DNA from: Dryomyza anilis
Lineage: Eukaryota; Arthropoda; Insecta; Diptera; Dryomyzidae
Assembly (NCBI GenBank): GCA_951804985.1
Contig: OX638130.1
Location: forward strand, 121,161,593 to 121,225,592
Direction of reading: 5' to 3'
DNA length: 64,000 nucleotides
A model generated the notes under the pieces. The model made no database searches, was not told where the DNA came from, and saw nothing but the letters and a program-made list of their open reading frames with translations. The translations under genes and the position numbers were made by a program. The stretch's first letter is position 1, and the number at the start of each line of letters is the position of its first letter. This document shows, piece after piece, positions 22,183 through 32,655 of the stretch.

Positions 22183-24528
22183 ATAGGCTTCATAAAAACT
22201 TTCATTTATCTGTGTGCCTAGGATACATGTTTAAAAGGACTTTATTAACATTACTTCGTCCTGACGGTCTAAAATAAAACCATACATAAAAATGCCAAGA
22301 TTCAACTCTTTCATTTGACACCAATTACGGCATCGTAGGACTTGTATAAGTATTTAAATAAATTTTTCGAAAATTATTAGCCTTTGAAAATTTGAAGTCT
22401 TTTTAAAAGATGACAGGATCACGAAATAAAAAACTGTGAACGCTGCTTAATTTCATTTCTATTCTAATTTCAGACATATATTATTTGGTTCATGTGTAAT
22501 ATGCACTGTTGGACGGTGTTCTATAGGAGAACCTGGGGTAAAGTGGGACATGATGTAATGTGGGAAATTGTAATTTTTGACGTGTTTTTGCACTTAGAAA
22601 AATTAAAACAATTGTCAAGTTGCTTCTTAATATGGCATTAACTTTTCCATCCATGCACAGTGGTCGGCCTTCTATGCAGTGAGCGGTCAAAAATACTTTT
22701 ATCTCAACGTTAAACTTTGGTCACGACTTCATTAAAATGTTAGAATTATTTAGTGATAAAATAGGCGTGCTGGTAACACTCCCCACCCACTTCCTTCCCC
22801 CTGTAAAGCAACAAAAAAAAAATTTAGAATTTTTTTTATTTAAAACCTAAAAAGTTATTAATTTCGTTTCGATTTACAAAATAAGAAAAAAACTATGAAA
22901 AAAAATAACAACAAAAAATTTATAAAAAAGAAATTAAAACCATATATATCAAACTTAATCAAGCAAATCAAAAACCACTGATAATGACCACGGGCCACAT
23001 GTTACCGTTTGGAAATTACAACTTAATTTTTCTAAAAGCTTATTCTATTAGCTTTAAAACGAGCTATTAACGGAGTTTCTAGCATTTCTAGGTCAAGAGA
23101 TATTTAAATATGAACAACAGTACAAAAGTGATTTTTGGCACTTTTTTTCCAACTTTGAGCCACTGTATCTCTGGAAGTAGTGGTCGGAAAAAATAAAATG
23201 CATGTCTCGATACCCTTTATCAGTTTCCAAAATTTCATTGAAATCGAAGTAGGTGAGTTCCAACCGCTGCTCGATTTGGTGTGGAATGGCCCATATATAT
23301 CCCATTGGGGGTGAACAACTGAAATTTTATTATACGGACGATTAAACTCCAACAATGGTACTGGGACAACATTAATTTTATAAAAATCACACAATTAGTT
23401 AAGAACATTAAACTTATTTAAAAATAAAGCTAATACCATGCTTTTCAATATTCATTTTGAATTATACCAATAAACACTTTCTTTTTATTATTTTTATTTT
23501 TTTAAAATTACGCTTCACTATTTAGCTGGTCACACTGAAAGCACAGACAAATTACATCCGATCACTTTAGAAGCTATTCTTAAAGGGTACGGTTGGAATG
23601 AAACAAAATCAACTTTACTTTTGAAAACCTTGTTTTTATTGCAGGTAGTTATGACACATTTGGATCTAAACTTTAGACTTCGATTTTTTATTTTTGGCCT
23701 ATGGCAGCGACCACTGTGCCATGGTTATTATCTTTTTTATTGCATTTCGAGAACAAGTGAAAATAAAATGTTTTTGAATGTTTTTTTTAGAGTGATGTTT
23801 CTTGCTTTCAAAAAGTGTAAATTTTCTCGTTTTTAATTAGGAAGTTATATTTAAAATGAACGGATGTTGTATATCTTTTGAAATACGAAAGGGTTTTCAA
23901 AAAATTTAACATTGCTTAAATGGTGATAAGTTATGTTTGTAAATCTGCTAAACTTGATATGGACTTTCAAAGCTCGTATAGGATACGGATTTTTATTTCC
24001 TCGAAGAAATCGTTGCTCGTAGGCGTATATGAAATAGAAATAGGAGATAAATAAAACGCAAGGAATTAGGATTTATCCTTTAAGGGTACGATTTATTGTG
24101 CGTGCATCGCGCTTGGTGTTCAAAGTGAAAGAGACCAATTTTTTGAACAATGTTCAAATTGTTCAAATTGGGGTGTAAAGTGGGAAATGTAATTAAAGCA
24201 ATGTTTGTTATAATTTTTAGGTTATATGAATTAGATTATTGGATTAGATAAGAAAAAATTTCAATCGTGTCCAAAAAGAAATGATAACTAACATAATTAA
24301 ATTTTAACTTTTTTTCTTCTAATTCTTTCTTTCATTACCAATATTATTTAATTATCACATTAACATTTTTTATCCTTAATATATTTGATTTTGTTTTGAA
24401 AAGAACAAAATACAAAAGAGAAAGACTAAAATAGCATTTTGTTAAAAATTTTGAAGTTTCCCACTTTAGCACAACATTTTACAACAAGTCCGAAATCGCT
24501 TAAAAATCAATTAAAAGGCATATAACTA
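22183..24528. other. Intergenic DNA with possible DNA-transposon remnant
   Basis: A GGGGTAAAGTGGGA motif at about 22534 recurs as GGGGTGTAAAGTGGGA near 24170 and inverted as TTTCCCACTTTAGC near 24464, and GTGGGAAAT occurs at 22560 and 24181. These could be subterminal repeats of one eroded ~1.9-kb DNA transposon, but no transposase domain is legible between them. Minus-strand frames near 23093-23394 are open but not recognised. Confidence 0.4.
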
Positions 24529-24559
24529 AGGACTGCGTCGAATAAAATTGTCCGTTACA
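24529..24559 (+). repeat. Left terminal inverted repeat of the DD37E element
   Basis: AGGACTGCGTCGAATAAAAT followed by TGTCCGTTACA. It pairs with 25801-25831 with two mismatches. Confidence 0.92.
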
Positions 24560-24686
24560 TATCTTCCCATAATGTGCTATTGCAAGATTTAAATTAAAAA
24601 AAAAATGAATCATAGTAGCTCTGAATTAAATGCCAGAAAATAATTTGTGTCAGTTATAGTCAATACAAAATTTATTTAACGCGAAA

Positions 24687-25671
24687 ATGGCAAACGAAGT
24701 GGAAGTGCGATAAAATATAGTTTAAATTTTTCAAAAACAACCTAGTTGATCTTTTAAAAAAATTGCCAAGAAGGTAGGGGCTAACCCTAAGACCATTTCT
24801 CGCGTTATCAACCGCTTTAAGGAAGACCTGAGTATTGATCGGAAGAAAGGTTCTGGTAAAAAAAAGGCCCACATGATCGTGAAAAGTCGAAGAAGGTTGT
24901 GAATATTTTAAAGAATGATCCAAGCATATCAATAAGGAAATTGGCGAGAAAGGCGGATTGCTCAGAATCTTTCGTGCGCAGGACTAAGAAAGAAGCTGGG
25001 CTGAAGACGTACAAGGTCCAAAAAGTTCCGGATAGAAATGCCGTCAAGAATGAAAACGCAAAACAACGAGCTAAAAAGCTGAACCAAGATTTTTTTTTAA
25101 AATTCGATTGCTGCATAATGGACGACGAAACTTATGTTTTAGCGGACTTTTCTCAACTACCTGGACAGGAATTTTATACAGCCGATTTTCGAGGAAATGT
25201 CGCTGAAAAATTCAAATCAAAAAAAATGACAAAATTCCCAAAGAAATTTCCTGTTTGGCAGGCAATTTGCAGTTGTGGAAAAAGGAGCAGCTCATTCGTG
25301 ACATCGGGTCAATTAATAGCGAAATATATGTGAAGCAATGCCTGCAAAAGAGATTGCTTCCATTTTTCCGCCAACATGAAGTGTCCACATTTTTTTGGCC
25401 TGACCTCGCTTCATGTCACTACAGCAAAACGGCCTTAGAGTGGATCCAACGAAATGCAGTGATTTTGGTGCCTAGAGAAGCCAATCCACCAAACTGTCCA
25501 GAACTCAGGCCGATTGAGAGATACTGGGCTTTAGTAAAAAGGGAGATGAATACAACAAAAAAAGTGGCCAAAGACCTTCAAGACTTTAAAAGAAAGTGGT
25601 CTTCAGCAGCTGTGAGGCTGTCGGACACTACCATTACAACATTAATGGAAAACAACATCCGGAAAAATTAA
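24687..25671 (+). pseudogene. DD37E transposase pseudogene
   Basis: Broken transposase for cut-and-paste transposition. The likely start is ATG 24687 (MANEVEVR, then stop codons). Next comes a helix-turn-helix segment (IAKKVGANPKTISRVINRFK, about 24757-24816) and a second DNA-binding segment (DPSISIRKLARKADCSESFV, from about 24917). The catalytic domain shows CCIMDDETYV (first D), WPDLASCHYSK (second D) and NCPELRPIERYW (final E). Spacing D to E is 37 residues. Breaks: in-frame stops near 24711 and 24723, a frameshift near 24866, and another near 25305 between AICSCGKRSS and INSEIYVKQC. Natural stop at about 25669-25671. Family length is about 330-350 residues, consistent with this span. Not functional as it stands. 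Confidence 0.9.
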
Positions 25672-25800
25672 AACTTTTTATTAAAAAAATATTAATTTCT
25701 GGTTTTTTATATTTTTTTTTTAAATCTAAAAATAATTTGCAAAATAAAATATTTTATTCTATGAAAATTCGATTACTAGATTTTTAGATTTTTTCATTTT

Positions 25801-25831
25801 TGTAGCGGACAATTTTTTTCGACGCAGTCCT
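25801..25831 (-). repeat. Right terminal inverted repeat of the DD37E element
   Basis: Reverse complement begins AGGACTGCGTCGAAAAAAAT, followed by TGTCCGCTACA. Confidence 0.92.
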
Positions 25832-25833
25832 TA

Positions 25834-26270
25834 GTATTCTAATAATACAAAAAGATAGATCATGAATCAGTCTATAGAATAGACCCTTCGAAATAATTAA
25901 AAAAAAAATATTCAAATGTACTTTTTTGGATGAAAATGAAAATATACTACTTCACCACAGACTACCCAATAAATTTTAATTGCTCATGAATATTATTGAA
26001 TTAATTGATTGAATTTATTAAGAGGGAGAGCAAATCTAAGTTTGAACTTCATATCGTCACTGACATGACAAAGGGGCGAATGTGCATTTTTAAAAATGTT
26101 CGAAAATCAAATTATAAAGTTTGAATTGTTTTAAAAAGTAGCAAAAATAATTATTTTTTCAATTATATTTGTTATTTTGGTTTATTCAACAATTATTATA
26201 ATGTATTTAAAATATATTTTGATTTGAACAACTGAATGAGTTATAAATACGGATTTTATGTGGATTTATC
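25834..26270. other. AT-rich DNA, nothing recognised
   Basis: No repeat family, RNA gene or coding frame that I can support. Confidence 0.5.
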
Positions 26271-26272
26271 CC

Positions 26273-26700
26273 GACCAAAACGCCAATATTTTTGTATTTT
26301 TTTACCATAACTTTTTACGGGTACAAGATCAAATAGTAATGTATAGGCATTAATTGTTGTACTTTAAAGTACCCATCGAATGGCATTATTATTTGAAAAA
26401 TAATTATCTGAAAATATTTTTGCAAATAAGAAAATAAAAAATTTAAATAATGATGTCAATTTATAGGTGCTTTAAAAGCAAACAATTAATGCAATACTAT
26501 TTGATCTTGTACCCATGAAAAATTATCGCTTGCAAATAGCAAAAATTGAAAATCTTCTCATGCCAAAAGGGCGAATTTTTTCGTTTTTTTGCCATAAAAT
26601 TTTATTGGTACGAAATAAAATAGTACTGTAAAGCAATTAATTGTTTGTTTTCAAAGAACGTATCAATTGGCATCATTATTTAATTTTTGAAAAATGTGTT
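26273..26700. repeat. Forward-reverse-forward triplicated repeat forming a long hairpin
   Basis: A segment with GGGTACAAGATCAAATAGTA and GCATTAATTGTT (from 26319) is followed by an inverted copy ending TACTATTTGATCTTGTACCC (to 26514). The arms are roughly 60-90 bp around an AT-rich centre. A third, more diverged copy in the first orientation follows from about 26566 (GGTACGAAATAAAATAGTAC, CAATTAATTGTTTG). Larger blocks, including CAAAACGCCAATATTTTT and CCAAAAGGGCGAATTTTT, recur about 295 bp apart, so the whole unit was also directly duplicated. Confidence 0.8.
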
Positions 26701-27044
26701 CTTTTTTTGTTGGAATATCTACTAAGATCCAACGCACTAAGACATATTCTATTTATTGTACTGTGAAAAATGGTATGTAAGAAAATTTAATAGATTTTAG
26801 TATTTGTTTTGACGAAATGTAGTTCTATAGCTTTTTTTTACTTTTTAAGAAAATTTGTATTTATTTGACTTGATTTTACTACACAATGTATTAAAAAATG
26901 ATCAACAGATTTCAAAAATATTTTTTAACCTCTGTTGATAATTTCAAGAAATTGTCTTGGCGTGATCAAGGTCAGCTTGGTACCAATTTGGCGTTTTTTT
27001 TTGTACCAAAAAATTAAACAACGAACAATTGGGAAAACCCAGTA

Positions 27045-27285
27045 TGCCATTCGTATCGATATCGTATCGATGGAGAAATCACACGACATCGGAGACGTTC
27101 TCGTAACGATATCGAGCGTCAAATTGGACCTAGATGGTAGGTAGATATCGAAACATTTTGTCGGAGTTTTTTCTATACGAGACATTTTTCGAAATCGGAA
27201 CGATATCGATAAAAAAAATGATCAAAGTTCGAGATTGCTGCGAAAAATATTGCGATATCGATTTGATAAATCTTTAAATATCGTA
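27045..27285. promoter_or_regulatory. Cluster of TATCG/CGATA motifs (DREF/BEAF-like)
   Basis: About ten CGATA or TATCG pentamers lie in 240 bp (for example TATCGATATCGTATCGAT at 27053-27070, AACGATATCGAG near 27107, AACGATATCGATAAA near 27201, GCGATATCGATTTG near 27250). In flies CGATA is the BEAF-32 half-site and TATCGATA the DREF site. The density is striking for AT-rich DNA. Binding is inferred only, and no gene start is visible beside it. Confidence 0.5.
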
Positions 27286-27528
27286 TCTTGTCAAAGAATT
27301 TGAATGTACATTTTTATAAATTAGAATCGAGAATGCAACGAGATCGAACTTTTTCATCGAAGTTATTCGAGAAAGCTTCGAGGCATCGAAGGTCTCCGAG
27401 ACATGGCAGACTGGGAATGCATTGAGTGACAGATCGTAGAGCTGTTTCAGAGGCAGCCAAGCCATTAGCTTTCTGGGTAGATTTTCTGGGCAGATTCTTG
27501 TATTCCTTTTTTATTAAACACCATCACG

Positions 27529-27628
27529 AATAAACGAAATAAAGTCCAATAATAACAGATTTTTGACAATTTTCTCCTATATGTATTTGTCAAAAAATTT
27601 GTTTAAAATCGACTTTATTTCGTTTATT
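27529..27628. repeat. Perfect 18-bp inverted repeat, 64-bp spacer
   Basis: AATAAACGAAATAAAGTC (27529-27546) is exactly reversed at 27611-27628. The arms do not extend outward or inward. It could be a short MITE remnant or a palindrome scar. Confidence 0.75.
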
Positions 27629-27884
27629 GGTTAAGCTTTATTGGTTAGGCCAAAATCAAAAATTTACACAAATCACTAGTTTTACAAAGTTTATGTTTCA
27701 TGCAGCAATTTTAAAATCTATTTAAATAAATACATATTGTAGTTAAATTAAATGTAGGTGTTATTATTATGCTACATATTTCTGGATGCTTTAATAAATA
27801 CAAAATGTTAATATTTGTGAAAAAAATTGAGTAAAATTTTGTACAAAAAATGCTGTTCTTTTATATAGTTATTTTTCACTTAAA

Positions 27885-28110
27885 TTCCGACTACATAATG
27901 TAGTAAAAACAAATACATATGCAGTATACACTCTTTTTTTATAGTTGTATAAAATAAAAAAAATCAATTAAGAAAATTAATACATTTTCCAATCAACTAC
28001 AAAATGTAGTAAAAACAAATACATATGCTCTTGAATTTATTTATTTATAAGACTGTTTTTTTATTTTTTATTCAGTATTTTTTTAGTTGTATAAAATAAA
28101 AAATAAAATC
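27885..28110 (+). repeat. Two-copy ~106-bp tandem repeat
   Basis: ACTACATAATGTAGTAAAAA at 27890 and ACTACAAAATGTAGTAAAAA at 27996 are each followed by CAAATACATATGC and later TTTAGTTGTATAAAATAAAA or a close variant. ACTACA...TGTAGT is itself a small inverted repeat. Confidence 0.7.
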
Positions 28111-28149
28111 GTTTGAGACAATTAATGCATTTTGCAAAGCCTTATTTTA

Positions 28150-30060
28150 ACTAACTATGACTAAAAAATTATTTATTGCATTTTTTTTGTATTTTACGTT
28201 GAAATTTATGCTGCTTAATTAATATTCGATTAATGCACATAAATCTTCATCAACGTCAAAAAAATATTTATATTTAGCCGGCTACTTTCATGGCCAATTG
28301 CGGCACACTTTTATCCTCATTCTTTACAACAGTCTTTGCACATCCTTTAACTGGTACAATGCAGCAGCAATATTTCGCGCAACGTTTAAAAAAGAGATAT
28401 GAAAAAAACAAACATAATCTGTGCATTTAAAACTTTAAACTCGACTCGTGAAAGTCAGCTGTAAGCGTTGTTGGCTTTGGAATGATTTATGCGCTGCCAA
28501 GTGGCAGCAGCTCATTTAGCCACCTTCTCGCTTTCCCCACTGAGGAGGATACTTTGAAAATTTATCGCTGAAGAAAGCAATTAAAGTGATATTTAGTTAC
28601 CTGAGTTTGATGCGCTGAGAGAGATGCTACATTAATTAATTTGCAAGTTGATGATGTTGCTGTTTTTTTGATGTTTTTTTTGTTTAGTTTGTTTTATGCT
28701 ACGCACACAGCAAGCAGCTAGAATCCTTGAATCCTTTCGCAGGAGCTGCAGCAAAGCAAAGCACGTTGACTGCGCTAATCCGGTTGTTTAAAGTTTCTCG
28801 TTTTTGTTGAAACCGTTGTCGTTCCTTTGCAGCTGTTGTTGCTGCTGCTTTTGTTGCTGATTAAGGACACTGCATAATTAAATGAAGCAAGGACATTCTT
28901 GGCAACACCACGTAAGAAATTAAAATTTTTCGTTTTTCGCTTGCAGGGCAGCGGAGCTAATAAATCACTTTAGGCAAAATTAATAAAACATAAATCACGC
29001 GTGCAACAGCAGGACGAAAAAGGACATTTTTCGATTTTTCTCTCCTTTGCACTTTTTGTTCTGTTGTATGGGATTTTGGTATGCAACAGCGAACGTTTTA
29101 CGTTTATTTAACGGCCAACGATAAACTTTATGTTTCGAGCAGGATCAACACAGAGACACACATGCATTTAATGCACACACGCACACACACACACAGATGG
29201 ACAGACACGCACACTGCTACTACTGCTGTTGTTGCGACGGATGTGCGCTGCAACCGGAAGCGGATATTGTAACAGTATTCACTGCACTTGAGTTGCGCTG
29301 CGCTTTTATTTATTTATTATTATTTTATTTATTATTTTTACAACTTGTGTTCGTGCCGCCTGCAGTCAGTCAGCAGTCCGCCAGCAATTAAATAAATATT
29401 TATTTATTCGTTGTTCTTGTTTATTTGTCTCGTTTCTCCTCTTCTTCTTCTTTTTATGAATAATTTATTTTCGGTTATTTTGTATTTTATTCTATTTTTT
29501 CTGTGTTTATTTTGGTTTATTTTATTTCACGCAGCGGAGCGCACGAAAAGCAATGCCGATGCGTTAAGTGGTTGCACGAGTACTGAATGCTGTCGACTAA
29601 TCGCTCGGTGCTTTGGCTCCACGAAGTCGTTGCGACACGAGTGCCTTGAATTGGTCGAAACACGACACGAGATTGTGCGACGCCCGTTCGTTCGTTTAAT
29701 TTCGTTCGCTACATTCGACGTATTCGTGGCGCTGTACTCGTTTGTTGAGGTGCATTGTTGGACACATGTTGTTGGCAACACTGTGTGTGTGGGCAACATG
29801 TTGTGCTGTGTTAGGGATGTGTCTTTTTGGTAGATTGGACTTTGTAAGAGATAGAAAAGTAATTTTGAAATATATAATTTTTTTTTGTGGATTTTGTAAA
29901 AGATAATTATAAATATTATAATATTTTTTATTTCATAATATTTTATTGCATATGTGTATTTCTACTTACAAACTTCTACTTACTTTTATTTTAATTTTAT
30001 TTGAATTATTTTATTACATTTTAATTTATTTTACAATTTTTGTATTTATGTAAAGCTATT
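28150..30060. other. Intergenic DNA, GC-richer island at 28480-29830, no gene recognised
   Basis: Contains opa-like GCAGCAGC and TTGTTGCTGCTGCTTTTG tracts (28500-28860), an (AC)n tract at about 29157-29217 and a CpG-containing island (29530-29830) with many TTCGT/ACGA words. The open frames across 29411-29833 (plus) and 29527-29799 (minus) overlap antiparallel and show no domain. A first exon or promoter of a neighbouring gene is possible but not demonstrable. Confidence 0.5.
29157..29217. repeat. (AC)n-rich microsatellite
   Basis: Interrupted ACACAC/GCACAC dinucleotide tract. Confidence 0.85.
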
Positions 30061-30107
30061 TAAATTTCTTTCCATTTTTTATAAGTTTTTTTTTTAATTT
30101 TAATTAA

Positions 30108-30770
30108 TTTTAGTTCATTTTAATTTATTTTAATTTATTTTAATTTATTTTAATTTATTTTAATTTATTTTAATTTATTTTAATTTATTTTTATTTATTT
30201 TAATTTATTTTAATTCATTTTAAATTATTTTAAATTATTTTAATTTATTTTAATTTATTTTAATTTATTTTAATTTATTTTAATTTATTTTAATTTATTT
30301 TAATTTATTTTAATTTATTTTAATTTATTTTAATTTATTTTAATTTATTTTAATTTATTTTAATTTATTTTAATTTATTTTAATTTATTTTAAATTATTT
30401 TAATTTATTTTATTTTATTTTAATTTATTTTAATTTATTTTAATTTATTTTAATTTATTTTAATTTATTTTAATTTATTTTAATTTATTTTAATTTATTT
30501 TAATTTATTTTAATTTATTTTAATTTATTTTAATTTATTTTAATTTATTTTAATTCATTTTAAATTATTTTAAATTATTTTAATTTATTTTAATTTATTT
30601 TAATTTATTTTAATTTATTTTAATTTATTTTAATTTGTTTTAATTTATTTTAATTTATTTTAATTTATTTTAATTTATTTTAATTTATTTTAATTTATTT
30701 TAATTTATTTTAATTTATTTTAATTTATTTTAATTTAATTTAATTTAATTTAATTTATTTTATTTTAATT
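30108..30770 (+). repeat. 10-bp satellite array (TTTTAATTTA)n
   Basis: About 65 tandem decamers with sparse substitutions. A distinctive run TAATTCATTTTAAATTATTT (two variant units in a row) occurs at 30211 and again at 30551, exactly 340 bp or 34 units apart, showing block duplication inside the array. It degrades at 30730-30860 into other T/A-rich words before the 8-bp array. Confidence 0.96.
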
Positions 30771-30898
30771 TATTTATTTATTTTATTTTAATTTCTTCTA
30801 ATTTATTTGAATTTATTTTAATTTATTGAATTAATATGTTTGAATCAATTTTAATTATTTTTGATTTATTTCATTTTTATAATACTTTTTTATAATTT

Positions 30899-32655
30899 AT
30901 TATTTTATTACTTTATTACTTTATTATTTTATTATTTTATTATTTTATTATTTTATTATTTTATTATTTTATTATTTTATTATTTTATTATTTTATTATT
31001 TTATTATTTTATTATTTTATTATTTTATTATTTTATTATTTTATTATTTTATTATTTTATTATTTTATTATTTTATTATTTTATTATTTTATTATTTTAT
31101 TATTTTATTATTTTATTATTTTATTATTTTATTATTTTATTATTTTATTATTTTATTATTTTATTATTTTATTATTTTATTATTTTATTATTTTATTATT
31201 TTATTATTTTATTATTTTATTATTTTATTATTTTATTATTTTATTATTTTATTATTTTATTATTTTATTATTTTATTATTTTATTATTTTATTATTTTAT
31301 TATTTTATTATTTTATTATTTTATTATTTTATTATTTTATTATTTTATTATTTTATTATTTTATTATTTTATTATTTTATTATTTTATTATTTTATTATT
31401 TTATTATTTTATTATTTTATTATTTTATTATTTTATTATTTTATTATTTTATTATTTTATTATTTTATTATTTTATTATTTTATTATTTTATTATTTTAT
31501 TATTTTATTATTTTATTATTTTATTATTTTATTATTTTATTATTTTATTATTTTATTATTTTATTATTTTATTATTTTATTATTTTATTATTTTATTATT
31601 TTATTATTTTATTATTTTATTATTTTATTATTTTATTATTTTATTATTTTATTATTTTATTATTTTATTATTTTATTATTTTATTATTTTATTATTTTAT
31701 TATTTTATTATTTTATTATTTTATTATTTTATTATTTTATTATTTTATTATTTTATTATTTTATTATTTTATTATTTTATTATTTTATTATTTTATTATT
31801 TTATTATTTTATTATTTTATTATTTTATTATTTTATTATTTTATTATTTTATTATTTTATTATTTTATTATTTTATTATTTTATTATTTTATTATTTTAT
31901 TATTTTATTATTTTATTATTTTATTATTTTATTATTTTATTATTTTATTATTTTATTATTTTATTATTTTATTATTTTATTATTTTATTATTTTATTATT
32001 TTATTATTTTATTATTTTATTATTTTATTATTTTATTATTTTATTATTTTATTATTTTATTATTTTATTATTTTATTATTTTATTATTTTATTATTTTAT
32101 TATTTTATTATTTTATTATTTTATTATTTTATTATTTTATTATTTTATTATTTTATTATTTTATTATTTTATTATTTTATTATTTTATTATTTTATTATT
32201 TTATTATTTTATTATTTTATTATTTTATTATTTTATTATTTTATTATTTTATTATTTTATTATTTTATTATTTTATTATTTTATTATTTTATTATTTTAT
32301 TATTTTATTATTTTATTATTTTATTATTTTATTATTTTATTATTTTATTATTTTATTATTTTATTATTTTATTATTTTATTATTTTATTATTTTATTATT
32401 TTATTATTTTATTATTTTATTATTTTATTATTTTATTATTTTATTATTTTATTATTTTATTATTTTATTATTTTATTATTTTATTATTTTATTATTTTAT
32501 TATTTTATTATTTTATTATTTTATTATTTTATTATTTTATTATTTTATTATTTTATTATTTTATTATTTTATTATTTTATTATTTTATTATTTTATTATT
32601 TTATTATTTTATTATTTTGTTATTTCATTATTTTATTATTTTGTTATTTTATTTT
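30899..32655 (+). repeat. 8-bp satellite array (TATTATTT)n, ~1.7 kb, near-perfect
   Basis: About 212 tandem octamers. From about 30919 to 32618 I see no substitution. The two leftmost units carry TTATTACT and the last few carry TTTTGTTA or TTTCATTA, so variants are confined to the edges. Because 8 is not a multiple of 3, all three plus frames read the same 8-residue cycle and none contains a stop, which creates a spurious ~600-residue frame. It is not a gene. Confidence 0.98.

Larger units (their letters stand above)
24529..25831 (+). mobile_element. Tc1/mariner-superfamily transposon, DD37E group, inactive
   Basis: A complete-length 1,303-bp element flanked by TA dinucleotides (24527-24528 and 25832-25833), the standard target duplication of IS630/Tc1/mariner elements. 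Terminal inverted repeats of ~31 bp start AGGACTGCGTCG on both ends, with two mismatches over the first 31 bases. It carries one transposase gene with multiple frameshifts and stops. The spacing from the second catalytic D (WPDLASCHYSK) to the last acid (PELRPIERYW) is 37 residues, the signature of the DD37E group known from mosquitoes and other insects. Well-preserved ends with a broken gene suggest fairly recent loss of activity. Confidence 0.93.

Noticed and set aside
23093..23394. Overlapping minus-strand frames of 70 and 96 residues
   Set aside because: Protein-like in places and possibly transposon-derived, but I recognise no family and cannot choose a frame.
29411..29833. 140-residue frame opposite a 90-residue minus-strand frame
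   Set aside because: Antiparallel frames in a CpG-containing patch; the hydrophobic start comes from a T-rich stretch. Could be promoter DNA, but no exon evidence.
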